From: Nonomuraea glycinis
GTDB taxonomy: Bacteria; Actinomycetota; Actinomycetes; Streptosporangiales; Streptosporangiaceae
Reading direction: 5' to 3'
Assembly (NCBI RefSeq): GCF_014646515.1
Contig: NZ_BMNK01000006.1
Coordinates: forward strand, 372,001 to 436,000
DNA: 64,000 bases
The translations under genes and the position numbers were made by a program. Of the stretch, positions 1 through 7,554 are shown in pieces. Every line of letters starts with the position of its first letter. Position 1 is the first letter of the stretch. The notes under the pieces were generated by a model that was not told the DNA's origin, did not search any database, and was given only the letters and a program-made list of their open reading frames with translations.

Positions 1-91
1 CGAACGGAGCGAATCAGTCGATGGTCGTGGCCTGTCACCTGCTGCGGGACATAAAGGGTGTAGTGGCTTGAACGCAGATTGACGTGGTGGG

Positions 92-1084
92 ATGAAGCGG
101 GAAATAGTGTGGCGGGTGGCTGCCTCCCGGATGATTCCCTGCGCACTCGCCCTGGCGACACTCACGCTCAGCGCGTGCACCTCGACGGGCCCGACCCTGA
201 CCGGCGGCGAGCCCAAGGCGAGCGGCGTCGCCGGAGGCGGCGACCCCGGCACCTCGGTGGAGCAGAGCCCCACGCCGAGCGCGCTGACCGCCGAGGCGTA
301 CAAGACCGAGCTCGCCACCAGGCAGAAGAGCATGAGCGGCGCGATCAAGTCGATGGTGGCCGCGCGTACCGTCAAGACCTTGGACCAGCGGGTGGAACGG
401 ACCAGGAAGGCGCTCGACGGCGCCGCCACCGAGCTCGCCGCGCTGGCGCCGCCGCCCGAGGTCCAGGCCCAGCACGACGCCTACGTCGCCAGCCTGCGCC
501 AGGTGGCGGGCGATCTCGACGCGACCGCGGTCAAGGTCGGCGCCTTCGACCTGTGCACCCCGCCCGCCGTGCTCGCCGACCTCGGCGGCTCGCTGTCCGA
601 GCTCGACAAGACGGGCGAGGCGCTGCAGGCGGCCGGCGACTATCCGGCCGACATCGTGTCGGTGAAGGCGGGCAAGAAGCAGACCAGGCGGCTGAGCAAC
701 GGCACCTTCCTGCGCAAGAGCGGCCTGGGCGGGCGCAGCTTCCTGCAGATCCACAACGGCGGCAGCCGCGACGCGGTCATCAACGTGATGCGCGGCAAGT
801 CGAAAGTGCTCAGCGTGTACGTGCGCAGGAAGGCCAAGTTCAAGATCAACAACGTCAGCGACGGCACCTACCGGGTCTACTTCACCCACGGCGTCGACTG
901 GGACCGCAAGGGGGGCGCCTTCAACCGCGAATGCAGCTTCCAGCGGTTTCAGAAGTCCGTGAAGTTCAAGACGACGATCACCGCCACGCAGATCCGCTGG
1001 ACCGACTGGCGCATCACCCTGCACGCGATCACCGGCGGCAACGCCCGCACCTCACCGGTCGACCCCGACGACTTCCCCGGCTGA
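92..1084 (+). CDS. Putative secreted lipoprotein of unknown function
   Basis: A 330-residue protein with a type II (lipoprotein) signal: hydrophobic stretch from about residue 14 and a lipobox L-S-A-C with the lipidated Cys at 29, so it should be anchored outside the cell membrane. Residues 30-75 are a Ser/Pro/Gly linker. Residues 80-210 look helical and rich in Ala, Glu and Lys. The C-terminal 120 residues are basic, with Trp and Tyr (WRITLH, YRVYFTHGVDWD), and could be a beta-sandwich that contacts wall or substrate. I do not recognise the family. An in-frame ATG at residue 14 is an alternative start that would still leave a lipobox. The stop codon lies in the first unit of a tandem repeat. 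Confidence 0.75.
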   Translation: MKREIVWRVAASRMIPCALALATLTLSACTSTGPTLTGGEPKASGVAGGGDPGTSVEQSPTPSALTAEAYKTELATRQKSMSGAIKSMVAARTVKTLDQRVERTRKALDGAATELAALAPPPEVQAQHDAYVASLRQVAGDLDATAVKVGAFDLCTPPAVLADLGGSLSELDKTGEALQAAGDYPADIVSVKAGKKQTRRLSNGTFLRKSGLGGRSFLQIHNGGSRDAVINVMRGKSKVLSVYVRRKAKFKINNVSDGTYRVYFTHGVDWDRKGGAFNRECSFQRFQKSVKFKTTITATQIRWTDWRITLHAITGGNARTSPVDPDDFPG

Positions 1085-1140
1085 GCCGGCCGTACGAAGG
1101 CTGAGCCGGCCGTAATCCTCGGCTGAGCCGGCCGTACGAA
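1079..1140. repeat. Three-copy 20-22 bp tandem repeat over the lipoprotein stop codon
   Basis: Units start at 1079, 1099 and 1121 and share GGCTGAGCCGGCCGTA; units one and three end in CGAA, unit two in ATCCTC. The first unit contains the lipoprotein TGA (1082-1084). The later units add TGA at 1102 and 1124 and a TAA at 1113, so all three frames are closed. Confidence 0.9.
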
Positions 1141-1143
1141 CCG

Positions 1144-1168
1144 GGCCGCGCACCAGGGGCGCGCGGCC
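1144..1168. terminator. Bidirectional hairpin between convergent genes
   Basis: GGCCGCGC (1144-1151) pairs perfectly with GCGCGGCC (1161-1168) around a 9-nt loop. It sits between the lipoprotein gene and the convergent zinc-ribbon gene. There is no U-tract, as is common for actinobacterial terminators. Confidence 0.55.
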
Positions 1169-1179
1169 GGCTCGCTCGA

Positions 1180-1443
1180 TCAGGTCGAGAACAGCTGGTT
1201 GACCCAGCTGCGCTGGCGCTTGTGACCGTAGTGGCCGCCGTGGCCGCCATGGTGCTGAGGGGCTCCCCACGCCGGGCCGGGCGCGGGAGGCGGGGGAGTG
1301 GCGTGGTAGGCCGACTCCATCCGGGACAGCGTCTCGAGCTCGCCGTAGTCCAGGAAGATTCCCCGGCAGCCGTCACACTGCTCGATGTGGACGCCGTTGC
1401 GCTCATATGTCCGCATGTTTCCGCGGCACTTCGGGCACTGCAT
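1180..1443 (-). CDS. TFIIB-type zinc-ribbon protein
   Basis: An 87-residue protein. The N-terminal 35 residues form a zinc ribbon: CPKC at positions 3-6 and CDGC at about 23-26, followed by G-I-F-L-D-Y-G-E-L, the typical signature of the zf-TFIIB family of small bacterial proteins. The tail is rich in Pro, Gly and His (HHGGHGGHYGH), which could bind metal, and ends in a hydrophobic NQLFST. A GAGGAG Shine-Dalgarno lies about 10 nt before the ATG. Family members are usually of unknown function; nucleic-acid or metal binding is inferred. It stands alone, convergent with the lipoprotein gene. Confidence 0.8.
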   Translation of the reverse strand: MQCPKCRGNMRTYERNGVHIEQCDGCRGIFLDYGELETLSRMESAYHATPPPPAPGPAWGAPQHHGGHGGHYGHKRQRSWVNQLFST

Positions 1444-1499
1444 CTAGTCGGTCTCCTCGGCCTCGTGGTGTTGAGCAAAACCTACCGCGCGCAACGCCG

Positions 1500-2354
1500 T
1501 CATGCTCTGACGATTCTGTTGCACGATTCGACCAACGAATGCTCGACCTCGTCCAGTTCCCGGCTCTCGCGGGCGGCGTTGACCACCGCCACCGCGGCCA
1601 GTTGCACGGTCAGCGCCCTGGCGGGCAGGTCGAGGCGCTGCCACGGGTCCTGACCGGCGCCCAGCGCGGGCCCGCCGGAGGCTTGGTAAGCGCCCAGAAA
1701 GCGATCCCAGACGGCAGGTTCGAGTAACCCCGCGGCGTACCAGGCGGCCGGTCTGGCAAGGTCCCAGGCCGGGTCGCCCACGCCGAGGTCGTCCACGTCG
1801 ATGAGCAGCCAGCGGTCCCGCCGGACGAGCTGGCCCAGGTGCCAGTCGCCATGGGTCGCCAGGGCCGGGAGCCGCTCCGGGGCGGGCAACTCCGCGAACG
1901 CCCGCCGTACGAGCTGCTCGACGGGGCCGTCGCCGGTCATGCGCCGCACCGCGCGGGCCGCCCGGGCGGGACCACCCGCGGGAGGCAGCGCCGGCAGCAG
2001 CGTGAGCGGGACGGCGTGCAGCCGGGCGAGCAGCCTCGCCCCCTCCTCCCAGGGCGCGGAGTCCGTCTCGTCCTGCCTGATGGGGCGCCCGGCCGGCCAG
2101 ACCGTCACCGCGCGGCCCGCCACCGACAGCACCTCCGGCTCCAGCGGCGCCAGCATGATTCCGGCCAGCGCGGCCGAGGCGGTCGCGCGCAGCCGTGGCC
2201 GCAGCGCCTCCACGTCGTCGCGTAACGAGTGCGCCTTGACCACGACCTCGCCGCGGCGCAGCACCACCACGTCCGTCCGCGTCGGATGGAGGACGGGCTC
2301 ACCCCTGCCGCCGTACGCTCCCGCGACCCCTGCCAGCTCCGCCTCAAGACCCAC
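1500..2354 (-). CDS. APH-fold phosphotransferase family protein
   Basis: A 284-residue kinase-like protein of the aminoglycoside phosphotransferase/choline kinase superfamily. It has a Lys in VVVKAHS (about 40) suited to ATP binding, the catalytic-loop variant HGDWHLGQ at 168-175 (Brenner motif with Gln in place of the usual Asn) and the metal-binding segment LIDVDDLGVGDPAWD at 184-198. The substrate cannot be told; members phosphorylate antibiotics, sugars (including MurNAc/GlcNAc in AmgK) or small metabolites. The start is GTG and lies only 18 bp from the divergent oxidoreductase start, so promoters must overlap. Confidence 0.8.
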   Translation of the reverse strand: MGLEAELAGVAGAYGGRGEPVLHPTRTDVVVLRRGEVVVKAHSLRDDVEALRPRLRATASAALAGIMLAPLEPEVLSVAGRAVTVWPAGRPIRQDETDSAPWEEGARLLARLHAVPLTLLPALPPAGGPARAARAVRRMTGDGPVEQLVRRAFAELPAPERLPALATHGDWHLGQLVRRDRWLLIDVDDLGVGDPAWDLARPAAWYAAGLLEPAVWDRFLGAYQASGGPALGAGQDPWQRLDLPARALTVQLAAVAVVNAARESRELDEVEHSLVESCNRIVRA

Positions 2355-2372
2355 TCGTACAGACTAGGGCTC

Positions 2373-3269
2373 ATGAGAATAGGTTTCGCCGTGCCTCAGT
2401 CAGGGCCCTGGGCCACCCCCGACCACATGCGCCGCGTGGCCACCCGGGCGGAGGAGCTCGGCTATCACGAGCTGTGGACCTTCCAGCGGTTGCTCTATCC
2501 CGTCGGGCACCCGATGGGGCAGACCTACCGCAGCGCCCACGATCCGCTCGTCGCCCTGTCCTACCTGGCCGGGGCGACGCACTCCATCCGGCTCGGTGTG
2601 GCCGTGCTCAACGCCTACGTCCAGCCGGCCATGCTGGGCAAGCAGCTCGCCACGCTGCAGATCCTCTCCGGCGGCAGGTTGACGGCCGGGATCGGGCTCG
2701 GCTGGGTGCCGGAGGAGTTCGAGGCCACCGGGACGGACTTCGCGCGCCGCGGGCGCAGGGCGGAGGAGTTCGTCGAGGTGCTGCGCAAGGTGTGGACGGA
2801 CGACGTGGTCGAGCACCGGGGCGAGTTCTACCGGATCCCGCCGTCCTACCTGGAGCCAAAGCCGGAGCCGGCGCCGGCCCTCCTGCTCGGCGGCAAGACC
2901 GACGCGGCGCTGCGGCGCGCGGGCCGGCTGGCGGACGGGTGGGTCAGCTCCAGCAAGGAGGACCTGTCGGCGATCGGGCCGCGGATCCGGATGATCAAGG
3001 CGGAGGCCGAGGAGGCGGGCCGGGACCCTGAGGCGCTGCGGTTCGTCTGCCGGGGGGTGACGCGGATCGGGCCGGACGGCGGCCCGGACCGGCGGCTGCT
3101 CCAGGGCACGCCGGAGCAGATCCGGCGCGACGTCGACGCGCTCGCGGCCGAAGGGGTGACGGAGGTGTTCCACGACCTCAACTTCTCGCCGGACATCATC
3201 TCCGCCGACCCGAAGGAGGCGATGCGCCGGGCCGCGGAGGCCCTGGAAGCCCTGGCCCCGCCGGCCTGA
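2373..3269 (+). CDS. F420-dependent LLM-class oxidoreductase
   Basis: A 298-residue luciferase-like TIM-barrel protein. Family marks are the N-terminal MRIGFAVPQSGPWATP, ELGYHELWTFQ, the central LSGGRLTAGIGLGW with PEEFEATG following, and a C-terminal TPEQIRRDVDALAAEGVTEV. It matches the group of LLM proteins (TIGR03619-like) that in actinobacteria use coenzyme F420. The likely role is hydride transfer to an unknown small substrate. I chose the ATG at 2373; the frame stays open upstream but lies inside the divergent kinase gene. Confidence 0.85.
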   Translation: MRIGFAVPQSGPWATPDHMRRVATRAEELGYHELWTFQRLLYPVGHPMGQTYRSAHDPLVALSYLAGATHSIRLGVAVLNAYVQPAMLGKQLATLQILSGGRLTAGIGLGWVPEEFEATGTDFARRGRRAEEFVEVLRKVWTDDVVEHRGEFYRIPPSYLEPKPEPAPALLLGGKTDAALRRAGRLADGWVSSSKEDLSAIGPRIRMIKAEAEEAGRDPEALRFVCRGVTRIGPDGGPDRRLLQGTPEQIRRDVDALAAEGVTEVFHDLNFSPDIISADPKEAMRRAAEALEALAPPA

Positions 3270-3277
3270 GCGAGGTT

Positions 3278-4330
3278 TCAGTACGTACCCGCACAACCCG
3301 CGCAACCGGGCGGCGGCACCGGGCGGGCGTCACCCCAGCCGGCCCGCTTGATGATCGAGGCCGACCACGGCACGCCCGGAGGCAGCCCCGGTACGGGGGC
3401 GACGTGCTGGACCGCGAGCAGGTCACCGCTCTGCCGGTCGATGACGAGCTGGACCAGGTCGGCTCCCGAGGCGGGCAGTTGGAGGGCGACCCCGGCCCGG
3501 CCTGCGGGGTCGCGCACGTCGTCGATCACACTGACGCCGGGCAGCGTGGCCAGCATACGGTAGGCCGCGGCACGGGTGCCGGGGGTGGCCGGGACGTTCA
3601 GCACCAACCGGGAGCCCGTCTCCAGCAGCCAGTCCGCGCGGCTCACCGAGCCGCCGGCCGGATACCTCTTCGAGAGCTCGGCCTTGAGCGCGGCCGCCTC
3701 CTGGGGCAGTGCGAGCAGCTCGGCCCGCGTCGGCGCCCACCTGGCCCCTCCGCCGCCCGGTCTCCGGACCGCGTGGAAGGTCAGGGCCTCATCGAGGGCT
3801 TGGCGCGGGTAGTGGCGCAGGTTCTCGTCGCAGCCGGGGGCGGGGCAGAGCCTGGGGGAGCCCGCCCGTCGCCAGGTCTCGGTGTTCTTCGCGCCGTACG
3901 GTGTGGTGGAGACGGCCTCGTACCAGCCGTACACGTCGCCGTCCGGACCGAAGGCCAGCACATCGAGGCCGCGCTCCTCGACGAGGTAGCCGTCCACGCC
4001 CTTGGTCCTGAGAAGCTCCTCGGTCTCCATCCGCCAGTAGCGCCCGGCACCCGGCGGCTGGGCCGCCAGCCTGCCGGCCGCCGCGGCGAGCACCTGCGAG
4101 GGCGTGGCGGCGGCGGGTTGCCGCGCGGCCGGGGGCATCAGGGCCGCGATCGCGCCGATCACCAGCACGACGGCCGCCGCGGCCAGCACCATCACCCGCC
4201 GGCCCGGTGCCGCCGGGGGCGTGGCACGCGCGGCTTCGGCCAGCCGGGCGCGCGCCGCGGCGAGCTGCGCGGGTGTGGGCGGAGGGACGTCCGGCATCAC
4301 GCGGTCGATGAACTCGAATTCGCTCTTCAT
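3278..4330 (-). CDS. Membrane-anchored CU044_5270-type partner of the ECF sigma factor
   Basis: A 350-residue protein. The cytoplasmic N-terminus (about 1-44) contains the segment PPTPAQLAAARARLAEAA seen in actinobacterial proteins encoded next to ECF sigma genes; one transmembrane helix follows at about 45-66, then a large extracytoplasmic domain (residues 75-350) with Trp/Tyr-rich stretches. It matches the CU044_5270 family by this layout. Its start overlaps the sigma-factor stop by ATGA (4327-4330), so the two are translationally coupled. A role as anti-sigma factor or signal sensor is inferred; no zinc anti-sigma HxxxCxxC motif is visible. Confidence 0.75.
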   Translation of the reverse strand: MKSEFEFIDRVMPDVPPPTPAQLAAARARLAEAARATPPAAPGRRVMVLAAAAVVLVIGAIAALMPPAARQPAAATPSQVLAAAAGRLAAQPPGAGRYWRMETEELLRTKGVDGYLVEERGLDVLAFGPDGDVYGWYEAVSTTPYGAKNTETWRRAGSPRLCPAPGCDENLRHYPRQALDEALTFHAVRRPGGGGARWAPTRAELLALPQEAAALKAELSKRYPAGGSVSRADWLLETGSRLVLNVPATPGTRAAAYRMLATLPGVSVIDDVRDPAGRAGVALQLPASGADLVQLVIDRQSGDLLAVQHVAPVPGLPPGVPWSASIIKRAGWGDARPVPPPGCAGCAGTY

Positions 4331-4839
4331 GCTTCCACTCCCAGCGCCTCGCGCATTTTCGTCCTGGCCCGGCTCAGCCGTGAGGCGACGGTGCCTTCGG
4401 CGACGTTCAGGGCATGGGCCACCTCCGCGTAGCTCAGCCCGGCGTACGCGACGAGCAGCACCACGTCACGCTCGCCGGTCGAGAGCCTTGACAGCAGCTC
4501 GGCCAGCCGGGCGATCGTGACCCCGGCGGTGAGCCGGTCCACCACCCGCTGGTCGTGTCCGTCGTCGTCGGGTGGCGGCCCGGTCCTGGCCAGCGCACGG
4601 TAGTGGCGCAGCTCGGCACGCCGATGCCTCCTGAGGAGGTTGGTGGCGATGCCGTAGAGCCACGGCCTGATCTCGCCGACCGAGGCGTCGAACAGCTTCC
4701 GCTGTCTGAAGGCGATCAGGAAGGTCTCGGCCGCGAGGTCCTCGGCCACGTCCAGGCCGGCCCGGCGGCCGAGATATCGGTGGATCTCCGTGTAGTGGGC
4801 GTCGAAGACCGCTGTGAACGCGTCTGGGGCGGTGATCAC
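4327..4839 (-). CDS. ECF-type RNA polymerase sigma factor
   Basis: A 170-residue sigma-70 family protein with only regions 2 and 4. Region 2 is visible around HRYLGRRAGLDVAEDLAAETF and the -10-recognition segment VGEIRPWLYGIATNLLRRH. Region 4 holds the helix-turn-helix LSYAEVAHALNVAEGTVASRLSRAR near the C-terminus. It should direct RNA polymerase to a small regulon, normally including its own operon. The start is GTG with GGAG 9 nt upstream. The downstream gene is its probable membrane-bound regulator. Confidence 0.9.
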   Translation of the reverse strand: MITAPDAFTAVFDAHYTEIHRYLGRRAGLDVAEDLAAETFLIAFRQRKLFDASVGEIRPWLYGIATNLLRRHRRAELRHYRALARTGPPPDDDGHDQRVVDRLTAGVTIARLAELLSRLSTGERDVVLLVAYAGLSYAEVAHALNVAEGTVASRLSRARTKMREALGVEA

Positions 4840-4975
4840 TCAAGAACTCCGGAATGAGATGGGCACACCTGTCTTTGCCCGCCCGTACACGGTCCTTCCC
4901 GGGAATTCTTGCGGTCCACGGCCCGGGGGTCACCGTCCGGCCGCCGTGCGGGAGCCGGACGTCGTCCCCGCCGGG

Positions 4976-5353
4976 TCAGCCGCCGTACGGGACGGTGATG
5001 ATCTCCAGGTTGTGGCCGTTCGGGTCGAGCCAGTAGAGGCCGCGGCCGCCGTCGTTGGTGTTGATCTGGCCGGCCTGCCGGTGGTACGGGTCGGCGTAGT
5101 AGGTGAGGCCGTAGCGCTTGATACGCCCCCAGATCTCGTCGAACTCGTCCTCCCCGACCAGGAAGGCGTAGTGCTGGGAGGGCACGTCGGGCCCGGCCTG
5201 GACGACGTCGAGCGAGACGCCGTTGCCGAGCGAGACCACTTTGAACGGTCCGAAGGTCGTGGCGGGTGGCAGGCCGAGGACGTCCGTCAGGAATTCGGCG
5301 GTCGCGTCCCTGTCGCGGGCCGCCACGATGGTGTGATTCAGGTGCACGGGCAC
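4976..5353 (-). CDS. VOC-family (glyoxalase-fold) protein
   Basis: A 125-residue protein with two beta-alpha-beta-beta-beta modules of the vicinal oxygen chelate fold. LNHTIVAARDRDATAEFLTDVLGLPP opens module one; QHYAFLV begins module two; LYWLDPNGHNLEIITVPYGG is the usual C-terminal strand with the metal-ligand Glu (NLEI). Candidate metal ligands are His7, His in QHYAF and Glu in NLEI. Function (dioxygenase, isomerase or resistance protein) cannot be set from sequence. The start is GTG with a strong GGAAGGAG upstream. It is a single gene followed by the sigma operon. Confidence 0.85.
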   Translation of the reverse strand: MPVHLNHTIVAARDRDATAEFLTDVLGLPPATTFGPFKVVSLGNGVSLDVVQAGPDVPSQHYAFLVGEDEFDEIWGRIKRYGLTYYADPYHRQAGQINTNDGGRGLYWLDPNGHNLEIITVPYGG

Positions 5354-5380
5354 GGGTGCGCTCCTTCCAGGCTTCAGGAG

Positions 5381-5493
5381 CCAGGCTACGTCCGGCGGGC
5401 CGGTCTGGGTCGGTGGGCCAGGCTCGGTTCGGTGAGTCAGGCTACGTCCGGCAGGCCGGCCTGGATCTGGCGGGCCAGGCTACGTTCGGCGGG
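5381..5493. repeat. Six-copy ~19 bp degenerate tandem repeat at the serine hydrolase 3' end
   Basis: Units begin at 5381, 5400, 5418, 5437, 5456 and 5475; the consensus is CCAGGCTACGTCCGGCGGG. The last unit covers the stop codon of the minus-strand serine hydrolase (TAG, 5482-5480). Copies at 5442 and 5386 again give TAG on the minus strand in other frames. Alternate units resemble each other more closely, suggesting a 38-bp higher-order step. Confidence 0.85.
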
Positions 5494-6538
5494 CCAGGTG
5501 CAGGGCCTCGGTGGCGACGGCGGTGCGGAGGTCGCGGATGCCGTCGCGGCCGCGCAGCGGGTGTACGGCGTTGGTCAGCAGGATGACCGTCAGCCGGTGC
5601 GCCGGGTCGACGACCAGGCTGGTGCCGGTGAAGCCGGAGTGGCCGAAGGCGCCCTCCAGCGGGCCGACGATGCCGGGGTCGCCCAGCCGGACGCCGAGCC
5701 CGTGCCGGAACGGCGCGCCCTCGGCCCCCTGGTCGCGCAGCATCTCGGCCACCATCTCCGGGCCCAGCATGGGGCCGCCGCCGAGCCGGAGCGCCTCGCC
5801 GAGGCGCAGCAGGTCGTCGGCGGTGCCGAACACCCCCGCGTGCCCGGCGACGCCGCCGAGCGCGTAGGAGGTCTCGTCGTGGACCGCGCCGCGCACGCAG
5901 CCGGGCCCCGGGCGCTCGGGTTTCCACTCCGTGGCGGCGATCCGGGGCAGCAGGCCGGCCGCGGGCCGGTAGCCGGTGCCGGCCATTCCCAGCACTCCGG
6001 TGACGCGGGCCCGGACCAGCTTGTCGAGCGGCGCGCCGCCGGCCACCTCGGCCACCCGGCCCGCCATGATCAGGCCGACGTCCGAGTAGAGGTACGGCCC
6101 GCCGACCGGCGCGGTGATGGGCGTGTCCAGCATGGCGGCCAGGCGGGTGGCCGGGTCGGCGTCCGGCAGCTCCAGGTCGATGCGCCGGGTGGGCTGGAAC
6201 CCGGCCGTGTGGGTCAGCAGGCGGCGCATCGTGATCCTGGCGTCGCGTCCCGGCAGCCAGGTCGCCACCGGCTCGTCCAGATCCAGCAGCCCCTCCTCCA
6301 CCAGCGACCCGATGACGGATGTGGTGAACAGCTTGCTGATCGACGCCAGGTCGAAGACCGAGTCGCGCCGCGCGGGCGGTCTGTCCTCGGCGAGGGTGAA
6401 GGCGGCGTCGCCGTACCGGATCAGCTCGCCGGTGGCGCGGGCGGCCACCACTGCCCCGTCCACCGCGATCAGTGCCACCGCGGCCGGGCACACGCGCGGC
6501 ACCGCTTCCGCCAGGATGGCGTCCAGCCGATCAGACAT
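5480..6538 (-). CDS. Serine hydrolase, beta-lactamase/AmiE-like
   Basis: A 352-residue penicillin-binding-protein-fold hydrolase. The SxxK motif is S66-I-S-K69 in DLASISKLF, the second motif is Y-S-D at 151-153, and HSGFTGT near residue 300 serves as the third (KTG-like) motif. No signal peptide is seen, so it should work in the cytoplasm. In Bacillus the MurNAc-salvage cluster encodes AmiE, a beta-lactamase-family N-acetylmuramyl-L-alanine amidase, next to murQ and namZ; this gene has the same neighbours. I infer the same role, cleaving peptide from MurNAc-peptides, but an esterase or D-aminopeptidase role is possible. It follows murQ by 59 bp. Confidence 0.8.
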   Translation of the reverse strand: MSDRLDAILAEAVPRVCPAAVALIAVDGAVVAARATGELIRYGDAAFTLAEDRPPARRDSVFDLASISKLFTTSVIGSLVEEGLLDLDEPVATWLPGRDARITMRRLLTHTAGFQPTRRIDLELPDADPATRLAAMLDTPITAPVGGPYLYSDVGLIMAGRVAEVAGGAPLDKLVRARVTGVLGMAGTGYRPAAGLLPRIAATEWKPERPGPGCVRGAVHDETSYALGGVAGHAGVFGTADDLLRLGEALRLGGGPMLGPEMVAEMLRDQGAEGAPFRHGLGVRLGDPGIVGPLEGAFGHSGFTGTSLVVDPAHRLTVILLTNAVHPLRGRDGIRDLRTAVATEALHLARRT

Positions 6539-6597
6539 TCCCCCACATCCCCGTTCTCTCGTCCCCGTGAGCCCGTTCGTTCAGGCTCGTCAGGTGT

Positions 6598-7497
6598 TCA
6601 GCCGCTCAGGGCGTCGCTGAGGCGCTCGCCGTGGGAGTGCAGCAGGGCGCGGGCCTGCTCGGCGTCCAGGCTGTGCTGGATCATCAGCACCGCCACCTTG
6701 GCCTGCCCCCCGGCCGCGTCCAGGGCCTCGGCGGCGACCTCGCGGCCGACGCCGGCGATGTCGCTGACCATGCGCACCGCCCGGCCCGCGAGCTTGGTGT
6801 TCATCGCCGACATCTCGATCATCTGATTGCCGTACGTCCGCCCGAGCCGGACCATCGAGACCGTGGAGATCATGTTGAGCACCAGCTTCTGGGCGGTGCC
6901 GGCCTTGAGCCGGGTGGAGCCGGTCACCACCTCGGGTCCCACGACCACCTCGATGGGGTGCTCGGCGGCGGCCGACAGCGGCGCGCCGTCGTTGCAGGAC
7001 AGGCTGACGGTCAGCGCCGCCCGCCGGGTCGCCTCGGCCAGCGCGCCCAGCACGAAGGGGGCGCGCCCGCTGGCGGAGACGCCCACCACCGAGTCGAGCG
7101 GGCCCACGTCAAGGCCGGCGAGCGCGGCGGCGCCGGCTTCGGCGTCGTCCTCGGCGCCCTCGACGGAGCGGGTCAGCGCGTCCGGGCCGCCGGCGATGAC
7201 GCCCTGCACGAGCTCGGGGTCGGTGCCGAAGGTGGGCGGGCATTCGGAGGCGTCGAGGACCGCCAGCCGCCCCGACGTGCCCGCGCCGACGTAGAGCAGC
7301 CGGCCGCCCTTGAGCATGCGGGCCGCGATCGCCTCGATCGCGCCGGTGATGGCGGGCACGGCCAGCGCGACGGCCGCGGGCACGCTCGCGTCGGCCTCGT
7401 TCATCAGCTTGACGATCTCGCCCGTGGGGAGCTGATCGATCTGGCTGTAGCGGGGATCGCTCTGCTCGGTGGGCAGCTCGGGTAGCGAATCAATCAT
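6598..7497 (-). CDS. murQ: N-acetylmuramic acid 6-phosphate etherase
   Basis: A 299-residue SIS-domain lyase. It cleaves the D-lactyl ether of MurNAc-6-phosphate to give GlcNAc-6-phosphate, feeding cell-wall sugar into metabolism in the cytoplasm. Family marks are the N-terminal TEQSDPRYSQIDQLPTGEIV, the phosphosugar loop GAGTSGRLAVLDASECPPTFG, VEGAEDDAEAG with the catalytic Glu, VGVSASGRAPFV and the C-terminal NTKLAGRAVRMV. I start at the ATG at 7497 because GGGTGGA precedes it at good spacing; a GTG five codons upstream is the alternative. It leads a two-gene unit with the serine hydrolase and is divergent from the namZ-like gene. Confidence 0.93.
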   Translation of the reverse strand: MIDSLPELPTEQSDPRYSQIDQLPTGEIVKLMNEADASVPAAVALAVPAITGAIEAIAARMLKGGRLLYVGAGTSGRLAVLDASECPPTFGTDPELVQGVIAGGPDALTRSVEGAEDDAEAGAAALAGLDVGPLDSVVGVSASGRAPFVLGALAEATRRAALTVSLSCNDGAPLSAAAEHPIEVVVGPEVVTGSTRLKAGTAQKLVLNMISTVSMVRLGRTYGNQMIEMSAMNTKLAGRAVRMVSDIAGVGREVAAEALDAAGGQAKVAVLMIQHSLDAEQARALLHSHGERLSDALSG

Positions 7498-7554
7498 GAC
7501 GCTAATTTCCACCCTTTACGTATCTGTTGTAAATATCTTTCAGACTATGGGGTT
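7498..7554. promoter_or_regulatory. AT-rich divergent promoter region of murQ and namZ
   Basis: This 57-bp gap is much richer in A/T than its surroundings. TGTAAATATCTTTCA (7528-7542) has half-sites TGnAA...TTnCA, loosely like operators of RpiR/MurR-type sugar regulators. No such regulator gene lies in the window, so the assignment is weak. Confidence 0.35.

Noticed and set aside
4814..6826. Long plus-strand frame spanning the VOC, serine hydrolase and murQ ends
   Set aside because: Opposes three genes with strong family signatures; no own motif.
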